Counted from the first letter of the stretch, positions 1-11,113 are shown. The stretch: 64,000 nt of DNA from Phytophthora quininea (GCA_011947345.1 JAAVTG010000051.1:248001-312000); one strand, 5' to 3'. Numbers and translations are program-made. The notes: generated by a model not told the origin, from the letters alone.

Positions 1-460
1 AATGCGTCGATACGGCTCAGGGAGTTGGACGTGAGGGAACCGCACATCAGGGTTTACATGGTCTGCAGGAGCGTTTAATGCTACCCAGCGAAGAAATTTT
101 GCCGCTGCAACAGCTTCATTAGGCTCCTGGAACTGCCACATAAGAAGCCGGACGTCGGATCGACCGAGAAGCACACTGTTGGCTTCCAGCACATCGAAAA
201 AGCTCCTGGTTCAATGAGACCATGCCGAGAGATGTTCGGGTCACTCAGCGCTGCCTGAAGAGAATAAAAATTAACGACCGAGTAGTGGGAAGACTTGCGA
301 TGGATCAAAGAAGTACCTTCCAGGTCGTATCCCACTGAGCTTGGTCGTGAACACACACAGCTCTATAATCGAGTTATAGTGATGATATCATGTCGATAGA
401 GTGCTCAAACGTACCGAATTTTGTCGCGAAGAGAGTGAAGTGCTTGTCGATGCTGTTCAT
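1..460 (-). CDS. 5' part of a spliced gene of unknown function (runs off the left edge)
   Basis: I infer a minus-strand gene in three exons: 460-415, 362-317 and 205 to beyond base 1. The first intron (414-363, 52 nt) starts GTACGT and ends ATAG. The second (316-206, 111 nt) starts GTACTT and ends CCAG. With these joins the frame stays open for about 99 codons, starting at the ATG at 460-458, through a stretch with RSFFDVLEAN and LLMWQFQEPNEAVAAA to the window edge. Without splicing every frame is broken. The product is not recognised: no signal peptide and no obvious domain, rather hydrophilic and mixed alpha/beta in look. It is transcribed away from the gene starting at 608, so the 150 bases between hold a shared promoter region. 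The acceptor of intron 2 is the least certain point, because an alternative at about 259 gives a different, stop-containing frame. Confidence 0.55.
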
Positions 461-607
461 CCATCGCCAGCTGGGAGATCGCACCAAGAAGATCGTCAAC
501 TGCGACGGTGCAAGGTCGTTTTTGTTTTTAGATGAAGACAGCTCTATTTAGCGGGACAACCAGTCCTTCGTGACGGAGTGCGAACCCCCAATACCGTCGA
601 GGCGACC

Positions 608-3600
608 ATGATACCTGCTGCAACCAAAACCCCGCCAAGTTCTCGTCCTCACGCGTTTGGAAGGTCCTCAAATGTGTGGCAGTATCTGGAATTGGTGCAT
701 GACCGCAACGCATCTCAAAACGCAATGTCTGCCATGTCTGAGCCGTCCGAGCCGGTCGATAGTGAGGATGAAGACGACTTGACGTCAACAGAAGATGGAG
801 ATAGTTATGGTCGTCCAGGCAATCGCGAAGTTCGATTCAATGGAGGACAACGCAAATCAAATCCAGGAGAAAGTCAACGACGCAAAAGCTACAAGAAGTC
901 TTCGTCGTTGATGCCGACTGTAGCGAGTTTGCCGGACTTGCACTACCAACCAAGTCGAAAGACCCTTGCAATGACCACAGCATCCTCGCCAGCATTAATG
1001 GGAGCAGGACTGCGAGTTGTAAGTCCCAATGTCAACTCAGCAGAGATCATGAAGAGGCTTCACGCACTTGGAACCTCAGCATCGACCCCGGTACTTCCTG
1101 GTACTGCCCGAAACAGCAATGACAGTTCGATAGCAGCAAATACAGCTACAAATCAAGCCCAAGCAGTAGCGACACCTATTCCGATAGCAGTCTCAACGTC
1201 AGGAGCAGTTGTAGTAGGACCTACAGTCGTTCCGGTTCCTGTCTCGGATGCTGAAAAGCTCCGCAACGATTTCAATTCACAGGCGACCCGACTCTCCTAC
1301 GGCTGCAGCGTAGCTTTTGAACTCTTCAATGGGCATTTGATGATGGTGGGGAGCCCGGACGGACAGGTCCGAGTGCAATCACTAGAGAAATTGCAGATGC
1401 CACAGATCAAAGGCTACAAGGATCGAGCGATTTTCACCCTGCTCGATCTTGCAGACGTAAGAAGTGCTGGATCCATTCGTTATGGAGATTCTGTGTGGCT
1501 TCAACTTAGTGTTGGTCCGGGCGATGTCACTTGGGAACAGGGAGGCGTCCTCGGCGCTAAGGTCCGCGAAGCCCCACAACTGAAAGCGCTCGGCCTAATG
1601 GACGATGATGCTATCCGCAACAATGTTCAAGCACCAGCGGCGGTAGGTTATCCGGTTCCCGTCACAGCATATTTGCCAAAGGTTCGTATGAATTGACAGT
1701 ACTGGTAGCATTGGGACATCAGCTAACTTTTGCTTTCAGAGTCGAGATGAAGGCGATCTCCAAGTGGATGAGATTCAATCGCGTCTTCGTAACAAAACCG
1801 CAAAGATGTTGGGCAAGTGGATCATTCGCTCAGCTGTATGTCAACGGCGCAAGCAAAAAGACGTAAGCCTCTCTTGACTGATACGTGTGACTGACATTCT
1901 AATGAGTTGTCCATGTTGCAACAGAACTTCGTGTATAACAACGATGAAGTTTATCTCGAGCAGGACTGGTTTTATCTAGGAGCTGATTCAGATGCTGGCG
2001 TTGCTGTTCTGCGCCAACTTCTGCATTCAATAGCGGGGAAAGAGGCTAAACCTGGGGAGTATGTAGTCGAACGTCGTGGTGCTTGGAAGTTAAGACTCTT
2101 AGATTCAAGTAGTGGGAGTGCTGGGCTATCACTAGCCCAACAACAAATGGAACGACTTCTTCTGCGAGCAAAATCGCAGCTGAAGCAGTCGCAGCGGATG
2201 CGAGCAGGTCAAACGAAAGCTTACGGACCGAATTTACGTGGCGGGAGCAGGTTCACCGCCCAGCTACGGGCTCAAGTTGCAGCCTCAACTCGTCACACTG
2301 AAAGTCGCTATGCGGAGCGCCAGGAGTGGAGGTTAGATCGAATCGACCAGCACATCAGCGAGAAAGCTCAAAGCATGAATGTCGACATCGATTTGGATAT
2401 TAAATCGGCGAGGTCAGCTAACAGCCGATCTACTAGAAGAGATGCAGGGAATTCTCAAGGCAGCGATGTCACTGCTAGGCACGGAGAAGAGCCGATAAAG
2501 TCTTGGCGAAGGAGTTCAACTGCAGAGGCAAACGTGGCGCTACTTGTATCAAACACCGTTGATTCGAAGGCAGATGAGGAACAACTTAACCAGACTCTAC
2601 CGGAGCAACCTAAAAACGTGACAAGCTGTGCGCTCTGTCATTCATCTTCTATCGGGTACAATCTCTGCTGCCAATTTCGCGACGTCATGCAGATTTTAGA
2701 GGATGAACGACTAGTTGATAGTATTATCTCGACCGACAAACTTCTTCAGAGCAGTCGTGACCTCGCTCCAGCCACCAGGAGAGCTCTCCATAGCAGAGCG
2801 ATCCGGAGTGCCAGGCCGGAAAAAGCGCCGGCTTGTGTGCTGGAAAGTGTGACATCTCGGCCCGACGCGATGAAAGAATCGTTCGCTGCTGATAGTAACC
2901 ACAACCAAACTCTTAACGAACGGGTACTACAGCTCTTTGCGAAAGAAGATGCCGCGATGCTCGGACTCATCAAATACAAAGAGAAAGAAGCGCATCGTGC
3001 ACTAGAAGCAGAGACACATGCGCGTATGGGGATCTCACCAGCTGCAGCTCATTTCCGAGACCGATTCAAACACGTAGGACTTTTCATGCAGATGCACAAG
3101 AAGCAGCAAGAAGTACAGCAGGATGGAATTGGTGGCCATTTCCAAAGACTTCACGCAGATCTATACTCGGCTGGTAGGCAACGGAACGGGGAGGAATCTG
3201 GCTATGATATCGACGGCTTGGAGTATGATTCCGATGGCGAATACGATTCTGACAACGCCCAAGACCAAACCGTGCAAACTGGCCAAGATGTCGGTGTTCA
3301 TGTGTCTCAACCAACAGTACCAGTGGTCGCTAGTAGCGACGCAGACCCTGATCGACTGTTCCCCACGGCAAAAGAGCTGGAGTTGATCACTCCTGTCGAC
3401 ACTAAGGCGGCGTTAGCTCTCTACGTTCAAAACCGCACAGCGATGGCCGAAATGATGGACGGATACGCCGAACTCGTGGACACTCACATCGCTGGATCCC
3501 TCCGGTCCGCAATGAGCACACGAAATCGCGGTGCGTTGGTTGAAACTTTGGATTTTATCGCCCGGGCATCTGAATTCGTGTGTGCTCGTCGAGTGCAAGT

Positions 3601-3772
3601 GTTTGTTGCCAAATTGCTCCATGCGATCGCTGCAAGTGACATTGGCGACTTTGTCAGCTTCCAAAACGACTTTGACGAGTTGTTAAAGGAAATGCAAGGA
3701 GCGACGAACTTCATTCGCTTCTTCAGGGAGCAGCGGGCGTCACGACACAAAATCAAACAAAAAGCCAAATAA
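608..3772 (+). CDS. Large conserved-looking protein, function unknown (3 exons, about 1014 aa)
   Basis: Exons are 608-1681, 1740-1862 and 1925-3772. Intron 1 (58 nt) has GTTCGT, a CTAAC branch site and TTTCAG. Intron 2 (62 nt) has GTAAGC and CAACAG. All joins are phase 0 and leave one open frame. The N-terminal 60 residues include an acidic Ser/Glu/Asp run. A 100-residue basic, Ala/Thr/Val-rich low-complexity section follows. At about residues 230-330 comes a compact domain with SYGCSVAFELFNG and YGDSVWLQL that resembles a beta-trefoil or MIR-like fold. After intron 2 the motif LEQDWFYLGAD appears, followed by long charged helical segments, a CALCHSS...CCQF cysteine cluster and a helical C-terminus. 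I do not recognise the family. The ATG at 608 (context GCGACC) is preferred; an upstream in-frame GTG at 578 has no ATG support. The stop lies 8 bases from the convergent effector stop at 3781. Confidence 0.75.
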
Positions 3773-3780
3773 AACAGCTC

Positions 3781-4958
3781 TCAAACAAAAGGGTCCTTAT
3801 CAAAGCCAAGTGGGTCCTTTTGATGATTCGCGGCTCGGGGTGCTTTATCCAGCCCCAGCGTCTTCCCGACCGTGAACGTGGGTGTGTCGTGCCGCAACCA
3901 GTCCTTCAGGCGGAATGCTTCCTCAGCGGTGAAGAACTTCTGGTAGTACGGGTAGCTAGGGCCGTTCTTGAGTTCGTTATCGCCCAACTTCTCGATCCTA
4001 AGCTCGTGAAGAACTTCCTCCGGACGGTATTTCTTTTCGGCGAAATAGTCGATTTTCTTGATCAGGAATTCGTCGCAGTATTTGAAGTTGGGATGAGACT
4101 TTAAATAATTTGCCGGCAAGTCGAAGAGCCCCAAGCAGATCAAAGCCATCGTCGGGGAGTATTCTTGTTTGAGCCAATATCGAACCTCCTTCTGCGCGTA
4201 GTCGTCGAACATTTTGAAGTTTGGACCGGCCTGGGGTGCATCATCCGACAGTTTGGACAAACCCAAGTTCCCCATCACTTTGATCGGATCGACAGGGTAG
4301 TCCTCCCATCGCTTCATCTTACCAGCCAGCATTTCTGAGTAGTATTTGTAGTTGGGGTGGCTGTACAACGCAGCTCCTGTTAGTCCCCTCAGCCCCCAAG
4401 TCGGAAGGATATCCTTCGCAAAAGCGCTCTTGCTAATCCACGCAGACACTTGAGCGTTCATGAACTCATCGTAGTACTTGTAATTCGGATGAGATGTCAG
4501 CGCAGTACCCAACAATAAGCTGAGGCCCAGCTTCATCATGACCTCGTCCGGAGTCAGACCCCTCCTCGACCAGACTGGAATTTGATACGTCACGTACTGG
4601 TCGTAGGTCTTGAAATTCGAGGCAGCTTTGAACTTTGCCGGGTCATCTGCCAGCTTGGTGAACCTCAACGCCTTCTGCACTATACTTAGTGGCTCATCTC
4701 TCTCGGCCCAGTTGTCCATTTTGCCGGCCGATGCCGTCCTGGTGAGAGCCTTATCTAGCGTCGCCATAACAGGACCGCCTACTCTCTCGTCGAGTTGAGT
4801 CGTTGTCTTGGAATGAGTAGCTCGGCTCGTCGGGTTTGTGGACTCGTAAAACTCTTGCGGCGGTCAAAGCTGCAGTTGAGGAAGATGAAATTATCTCCTC
4901 CGTAGCACCACCGTAAGCGAAGGAAGCGAGCAGTCCCAATAGAAGAATGGCGCGGCAT
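3781..4958 (-). pseudogene. RXLR-LWY effector, frame-broken (arm A copy)
   Basis: RXLR effectors are secreted oomycete proteins that enter plant cells, and LWY modules form helical protein-binding rods. Reading from about 4958, a hydrophobic leader (LLLGLLASFAYGG) is followed by RVLR at 4855-4844, a short linker and a DERV sequence in place of EER. From 4767 a 328-residue open frame carries one WY-type and about five LWY units, marked by repeated NYKYYDEFM / NFKYCDEF and Leu-Trp spacing. Two frame disruptions are visible: the start ATG at 4958 is out of frame with the leader, and the RVLR frame shifts relative to the LWY frame near 4790. The long C-terminal frame is otherwise intact, so decay is recent. 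The last 25 codons lie outside the inverted-repeat arm and differ from the partner at 34395-35674. I do not know its host target. Confidence 0.8.
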
Positions 4959-5269
4959 CGCTCCGAATTTTGCCATCGCTTTGGCCTAGTGCTGCACGGC
5001 GATAAGTATTGACACGATTCCTGTCGGTAGGCCAAAGTGTTATTTATCATCTGGAACAATATAACCCCAGAAAATAATCACTGTTCAAGTGCCACAATGC
5101 GCCGTCAGTATTTGGACTTGACAAGAACAAGTACAGACATATCTGATTGTGGCAATACCCGTTTGGGCTTCCCCCACCCTATGCAAGATAGCCAACTTCC
5201 AAAGAGACGAAATGTCAGTCTTGAAGCCGCAAAAAGCGTCACAACATTGCTACTTGGATTCATCCTCTC

Positions 5270-5757
5270 AGTTGAGCGTCTTCTTGGCAGCAACGAATTT
5301 CAAGTCCGGGTGATTCTTGCCGCTCAGTCCAGCCAGTCCGGGCCCTTCCAAAATTTGGTCATGGTGAACGTTTGGCCCTTTTCGTCGTCATGAATTGGTC
5401 AAGGTTCTTGAAGTTCATGCGCGGCTTGTGCCTTCGCTGACATTAAAGAGCCGCAGTCTATCGAGAACTAGACGCGGGGAAGTGTCTCGCTGATAAATTG
5501 TTTGACCTCACTCTTTACGTCCTCATCGTAATTCTAAATCTTGGGTTTCTCATGAGTGCATCCCCCGACAGCTTCGACAAGCCAGCTCTCCAGCTGAGCC
5601 TCCAGGAATTGTTCTTAGTACTTGTAGTTCCGATGATCTCGTAGTGCAGCCCCTGACAGTCCACTCGGTTTCAGCACGGGAAGAATGTTGTCCGTCAACA
5701 AATATTTCCGAGGCCAGAGAGGAACTCGAGCGGCTATGAACTCGTCGAAGCCTTACT
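5270..5757 (-). pseudogene. LWY effector fragment (arm A copy)
   Basis: On the minus strand directly below the stop of the LRR gene, a segment from 5757 reads FDEFIAARVPLWPRKY, then LSGAALRDHRNYKY, followed by a stop and a further unit ending ESWLVEA. This is the C-terminal pattern of an LWY module like those in the neighbouring effector. Further down, around 5330-5300, GLSGKNHPDLKFVAAKK is another such unit. No signal peptide or RXLR is present and stops are frequent, so this is a remnant. The region 4960-5270 between it and the effector shows nothing I can identify. Confidence 0.6.
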
Positions 5758-7872
5758 CGTTTATCTTGTACAGTCGATTGAAAAGAGACGTGGGAAAAGT
5801 GGCCTCTTGAAGAGGTGAGCGAGGAAAACACACGACCAGTGGAGCAGCCGGTGGATTGCTGATACTCGTCTCGCAAAGTGGGGTCTCGTATCCCCACACA
5901 ACTTTCGTGTTGGTCTTGGCCCATTCAGGCAGTGTCGTCACACCCGTGTCTTCCAAATTGATGGACATGATGAAAGCATCGGTAGCCATGAGAGTTTCGG
6001 GCAGCTCTTTTAGCGGATTGCCCTCGAGGCGCAACTCGGGGATGATCTTCCCAGGAGGCATCATCGACAAGGTCGGAATCGTCTCGAGTTTGTTGCCTTT
6101 GAATGACAGGGAGTAGACATTCATGGAGAACATTTGGTCCGGGAGTTCGGCAAGGATACCGTCCTCGAATGACACCACCACCATCGGGTGCCACCTTTTG
6201 TAGAGGTCGTCGGGGATTTTCGTGAGGTTTGTTTCCGAAAAATAAATACTAATCAGAGTCGCCGGTAAAGGTTCGAGTAGTCCTGGCGGGAATGTTGCCA
6301 TTTGGGTTTTTCCAATAAGAATGGATAGCAGTCGAGGCTGCGCAGTATCTGTCACCGCGCTCTCTGAATTCCAGGCCACGATAGTTGAGTTGTACAGATT
6401 CAGTACCAGTAAACTCGAAAGACGCTGCAGACTGGTGGGCATCCGTAGCGCCGGGCAATGAGCAATGGCCAACGTGGACAGCGTATTGAGGTCCAGCTTG
6501 TCGAACACAGCTTCGTCTGGCGTCGCGATGCCCCGATCGTAACAGTTGATGACCAAACTGGAGCAAGGTTCTTTGCCGTTGTGGAACCACGGCCGGGTGA
6601 CCGCTCGACAGCCTTGGGTTTCGTAATGCGCAGCGCGGTGGGCTGCCAGACCGTGCAAAACTAGGATGGCTAGCCCCAAGAAACGAACAGTAGGATGACG
6701 CTTGCGTGCCTCTTCTTGTAGAGCGCACCCAAAAACCCGTGTGGTGCCGTGTCTGGGGAGACTGCTTATCGACTTTCGTATCGATGTCCTCCTTGACATC
6801 CCATGGCTGCGGTGGGCCAGACATCGATCGACTCTTGCTAACAGGCACTACTTTGGTTTCTGTCCACTTGATCAGTTCGCTCACCGTCACGAGTGAAAGT
6901 AAGATACCGAGTTGGGGGATTATCTTTGTCCCCAGATCCAACAGCCCCGACACGAAGATCATCCGGTTATCCAGCACCAGGTTGGTCAAGAAGACAGGGT
7001 CGTGGAGCGATTGCTGGTCCTTGAAGATCTCCCTCTTGATGTCGAAACCTGCCATGTACGGAACAAATATGACGAGCGGCACAACGATCATGATGCAGAA
7101 ACTGATCAGTGCGTCGGCGACCAGCGTCAGGACTCGCTTGAGTGCTGTTGACGTTCGAAGGAAGTATTGGATCCCTGCGGTTAACCAGCAGTTGACAAGC
7201 AGCAGTCCAACAATCCACGCGTTGAGACTAGCATGCGGCATCAAGTAGCTCGCGCGATAGGCTTGGTAGGTCTGTGAACCAATTTCGAGAACACCATGGA
7301 CAACAAACACAGTCGTAAAGTGCTGGTTCTCGACACCAAAAACCCTCGTCGAGAGACCAATTGGTTGAAGATGTTCGGGACGAACTTGGCAATCCGTAGC
7401 GAATGTTGCGTCCGACGGTACCGCGCCTCGGACCGGAAAGTGAGTTTTCTCGTGCAGATCGAGACGTAGAGGATGTACAGTACGCGAACGCCGTGCATCG
7501 CTCCGACCAGGCCAAACATGAAACCGTACAAGTGGTAGTTCTGGATGCCTCGTAGCGACCAGATCGACGAGTAGGATGGCATGGACCCTGTCGTTAGGAA
7601 CCAGTAAGTCATCGCCACGCAGATGAGAAACCCCCGCAGAGAGCGTGAAATGCCACGATGAAGAACCAGACTGCTGTGTACACCACGGGACGAAGGCCTA
7701 ACGTCAGCTCGGGCTCGGAAGGGCGATCCCTGAGAGTTGGAACCCGGAGGACGTCATCAGACATGATGTCGACGTTGGTCTGTTGCGCGTTCTCGATTGA
7801 TTGATTGAATCGATCAAGCTTGCTTCGACAATCGCCAGGCAAGCAAGCAATCGCGCGAAAATAGATGTTCAT
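5753..7872 (-). pseudogene. Multi-TM protein with leucine-rich repeats, frame-broken (arm A copy)
   Basis: The protein can be followed across three frames. It begins at 7872 and carries about six to seven hydrophobic segments, including VVYTAVWFFIVAFHAL, YGFMFGLVGAMHGVRVLYI and LISFCIMIVVPLVIFVPYM. A C-terminal half from about 6650 shows LRR spacing: LSTLAIAHCPALRMP, LLSILIGKTQMATFP, LPATLISIYFSETNL and LRLEGNPLKELPETL. This layout, transmembrane block then LRRs, recurs in oomycete membrane proteins of unknown role; the family name is from memory. Frame shifts occur at a G run near 7640 and a GGGTTTTT run near 7350, and both are also present in the other arm. A further break near 6680 lies in the patch where the arms differ. 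Between 6640 and 7600 the arms differ by many substitutions and a net 3-nt indel. It ends at 5753, abutting an LWY fragment. Confidence 0.7.
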
Positions 7873-8773
7873 GTGATCTAACTATAGCCACATTAAGTAC
7901 TAAATCAGACCTACCATGGGAACGGGCTGCTTGGTCTATTTTAACGAGGCATTGCCGCCAGGCTGTCAAGGATGGCGGTATTGAGCCGGTATGGGGCTGG
8001 CGTACCGGTACAGCGACGACCACGCTTTGTCACCGGTATTGTACCAATATATCGGTACCATACCAATAGAGCGGGAGCCATGGCTACAAAGGAGCTTCTA
8101 TTCAGCGCGAAGGATCCGAACAGAAGATCCACACAAAACACCCCGCGGGGTGCAAGCATTGCGGCACGATCGAATCAATGACGCGGGCGTGCGAATAGAA
8201 GGGGCTATCCTCTTCGCAACCGGTATTATTCCAGTATATCGGTACCGTCTCTCCTGTCCAGTCATTTTCCCGCGTTGCTTCCTTCGGCTCTCTGGCATTT
8301 CGGTTTTGCCTGCAAGGCTCTCGAGTCAGAACTCCCATTTGTTTTGCTGCCCCCATTTGCCACTCACGTCGCTCTTCCATGCGACGTCTGGGTCTTCCGT
8401 ACGAATGTACACGGCGGCAAGAGCAGGCCCCTCTTGCGGATGTTGGGTCCATCAGCCCGACGCGAAGTCCCTTGGGACGGCCAGAAGCGCTGGGCATTTT
8501 GGCGGGCGCGGCTCGCGTTCTGCGACCACACGCCTGCTGAAGAATCAGCATTTCGACACCCCTCTGTTATAATGTTTTTGTGGGCGCGAGGAGGAATTGA
8601 TTGTGTAAGGATTCTTCGTGAAGATGTCTACAAACTAACATCATCTCTCCTACTCATTCTGAGCGCCCCAAACTCTATCCAATATTTGTAGCTAAGAGCT
8701 CCCGATGATAAACAGTTATTAGCTCTAACCGAATCCGCCTTACTATCGGATCAGTGTGTGGATGAACGTTTTC
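7873..8773. other. Intergenic spacer with three related near-palindromic repeats (arm A)
   Basis: No convincing gene. Open frames cross it on both strands, including one of 193 codons at 7991-8572, but none has a recognisable domain and they overlap antisense. Two 30-base repeats in direct orientation lie at 8032-8061 and 8219-8248, sharing 26 of 30 bases with the core TATATCGGTACC. A third, poorer copy is at about 7976-8011. A perfect 14-base palindrome, CACCCCGCGGGGTG, sits between them at about 8140. The spacer separates the methyltransferase 3' end from the start of the LRR gene. Confidence 0.6.
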
Positions 8774-9970
8774 TTAGCTGAGGGACTTGATTGTAAGACC
8801 AAACAGTTCGATCTTACCGATTGCTGCGAGTTTCTTCACTTGCCAGTGTTTCCATCGACAGCTGTCAGGCCCAACACCACACTGTGTGGCTGGTTCAAAA
8901 GTCTTCGTTGACAGAGCCTCCAAACGCTCAGAAGACACTTTCCCTCGACGTTTGTGGGCGAGGAAGACGTTCATTTGGTCGTGTTTGAGAGCGTCGAGAG
9001 TCGCTAGTAGATCTTCGTGAGCTGTCCAGTTGTACAGCACGTCGGCTGCGAATATAACGCCAACATTTGCTTCGAGCAGTTGCTTTGGAACAGATGATCC
9101 CCACTCCAACATTAGGACAACTGATGAGGAATTGTTTCGACGGAGATTGTTTTGCAGTCGAGCAATACAGACAGCTTTCTCAGTGAAAATGGTTGGAGTT
9201 GGAGGTTGGAGTGCCGACAGAACTGCAGCAAATAACCCACAGCCAGAGCCGACTTCCAGCATTGTTTGCGCTGAAGTTGAGGTGAAGAGACCGGCGTGGA
9301 TGACCAGGAAACTCAGCAGAATCGAAGCGTCCCAGACGTGAGAGCCCATGGCGTCGCCATAGTTCTCCTCAATCACGATGATGTCTCTGTTTGAAGTGAA
9401 GACTCACTCGCAGACGGTGGTCGTTGCGAAGGTATCGAGTTTAGTGAAGTCGGCAACATGAAGCTTGACTTGAAGCGGCAGTACAAGAATGTCTTCGTTC
9501 ATCCAGACGCTTCCGACGCAGAATTGTTGCAGACGTGTTTGCCAACCATGACATTTAAGTCCGTCGTCGCTCTTCAGCTGGACCCGCAAACACGCCTGGA
9601 TGTTCCTCGGTGATGAAATTGGCGAAGCTGGTTGTACCAGCGAGACCCAGCAGACCCACTTGGTTTGCTGCTGTGAAGACGCAAGTTTCTGCTCCACCTT
9701 CATACTGAGTTGACTATCTTCCGCACTATTATCTTCATCAAGGCGGAGGTCGAGTAGTCCTGGAGGGTCGGTGCATTTCGGAGGCATCCCCATCTCATCG
9801 ACCAGATCGACGACCACACGGAATTTCTGACCCAGCAGAACTCGATCAGGAACCCCGAAGCGAAGTCGAACACGAAGCAGCTTCAACTCCGACGGCAGGT
9901 CTCTTCCAAGATCGAGCAATTTGTCCTCATCAAACTGGAAAAATGGCGGCGACTTGGCAGCCCCAGACAT
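8774..9970 (-). CDS. Class-I SAM-dependent (METTL21-like) methyltransferase (arm A copy)
   Basis: The start is the ATG at 9970 and the stop lies at 8774. The C-terminal part has the METTL21-type order: a Trp-containing pre-motif (GSHVWDASILL), the SAM-binding motif I MLEVGSGCGLFAA, a post-I acidic position in IFTEKAV, then IFAADVLYN equivalent to the family D-V-L-Y motif, and a late FLAHKRR strand. Such enzymes methylate lysines, often on translation factors or chaperones; the substrate here is unknown. The N-terminal 188 residues are a separate beta-rich region I do not recognise. A TGA at 9406-9404 interrupts the frame, yet both sides are in the same frame. Removing 21 nt (9407-9387, GTGAGT...AACAG) restores it. 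This is either a very small intron or a nonsense change. The other arm is identical here. The upstream neighbour is divergent. Confidence 0.7.
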
Positions 9971-10103
9971 CGCTTCCCAAGCGGCGGTTCACGTTGGATC
10001 GCGTCGCCCGGCTATAAAACTCGATGTCGCTGCCGTTGCACCCTCGACGAGCTCAGCAGCTCTTCCAGGTGATTCATTTTTCGGTTCTGCGAGGTTGACA
10101 CTG
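9971..10103. promoter_or_regulatory. Bidirectional promoter region between methyltransferase and PH-like gene (arm A)
   Basis: Only 133 bases separate the two divergent start codons. A TATAAAA stretch lies at about 10013, on the plus strand 90 bases before the PH-like ATG. No other motif is clear. Assignment as a promoter rests on position. The same sequence is in the other arm at 29253-29385. Confidence 0.4.
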
Positions 10104-10945
10104 ATGCTGACAGTCCACTACATCCAGGACATTCTACGCACGGACGCACAAAGCACGCCAAAATGCTCGTCCCAGTCGCTACCGCAACGCTTACACCAGC
10201 TCCAGGTCGAAACGCTAGGTTGATATCGTTCCAAGACAAACACTGACAGCTTAACTATCCACAGGAACTGAATTTAAGCGGAATTCAAACTGCAAAGAGG
10301 GGAACGGAATTCAGCCGACAGTCGACAGCAACGCAAGAAGAGACGGAGAGCGTGGTGCTCAAGATCAGCAAGGATGGCTCCATGCTTGACGTTTACCAAG
10401 AAGGACGTTCCTCTTCTGCAATCTCGACGATACTGCCCAATATTCGTGGAATTACTGTGCATTCTTCACCCAAACTCAGCTTTTCCCTCGACTATGACGA
10501 TGAGACCGAAAACAACGATGGATATATCTTTCAGAGTGTGTTTATCGCGCCAAGTGCCGACATTTTGAACCAGTGGATTGTTGCTCTGGTATGTGGTATT
10601 GACGCCTTCAAGCAGCTGCAACCACAGGACCGACAAGACAAAGCGGTCGAGCTGGTGTGGCAGGCTGTTCGTTTGCGTGTTTTCGAGCTGGCGGAAGTGA
10701 TGCCATTGTCATCTGCAGTGACTCGTGTCATTGAGTCCGCTCCACAACAAGACTTCCAGCAATCTGAAGGTCTTCGTCAGCGTTTACGATTTTGGGCTAA
10801 CGCGTATGAACTCGAGCTTAGCGTATGGATTATGCGGGGTGGAATTCAACATATAATCGACACTCAGAGCAAACTCTGGTCCTCAAAGAACGATTGCTGC
10901 ACTTTTAAATATCCTAGCCCACACGCCAGAAAGAAGAAGAAATAA
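10104..10945 (+). CDS. PH-like domain protein, possibly 3'-truncated (arm A copy)
   Basis: Exon 1 is 10104-10205 and exon 2 is 10265-10945. The 59-nt intron (GTCGAA...CCACAG, with CTGAC and TTAAC branch candidates) gives a phase-0 join at LHQLQ/ELNLS. Residues of about 60-150 look like a pleckstrin-homology fold: basic strand VVLKISKDGSML, a central DYDDETENNDGYIFQSVFIAP, and a C-terminal helix with the typical Trp in LNQWIVALVCGIDA. PH domains bind phosphoinositides or proteins at membranes. A helical stretch follows. From about 10825 the sequence is the same as DNA found upstream of the second RXLR copy (16763 onward), so the last 40 codons, ending in a Lys run, may not be the original C-terminus. 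The stop is only 5 bases before the next ATG. Confidence 0.6.
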
Positions 10946-10950
10946 GCAAG

Positions 10951-11113
10951 ATGCTACATCATGCTTTTGTGTTGGTGTTTTACTGTGCCATCGCGACATT
11001 AGCCAGCTCAAGGGTTTTAAGAGTCAATAAAAACCTCGACAGCAAACTGGAGCCGAGCTATTCTTTTCATGTCATTGCGGAGGAGAGAGGTGGTGGCTCA
11101 ACTCCTGGTATGC
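10951..11113 (+). pseudogene. RXLR effector 5' fragment, cut by a Ty3 insertion (arm A)
   Basis: The ATG at 10951 opens a strong signal peptide (residues 1-19, FVLVFYCAIATLA core), then RVLR at residues 21-24 and EER at 44-46. About residue 54, the frame runs into the 5' LTR at 11114 and stops inside it at 11152-11154. The remainder of a gene of this type lies beyond the element: in arm B it follows the 3' LTR directly (22593 downward), but in arm A the flank there is a different copy of the gene. The coding piece is therefore secretable but has lost its effector domain. Confidence 0.85.

Noticed and set aside
528..788. 86-codon minus-strand frame over the start of the 1014-aa gene
   Set aside because: It is antisense to the N-terminus of a well-supported spliced gene and has no recognisable feature.
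7991..8572. 193-codon open frame in the intergenic spacer
   Set aside because: It is overlapped by an antisense 149-codon frame, has no domain, and reads through the repeated near-palindromic words. Likely chance.
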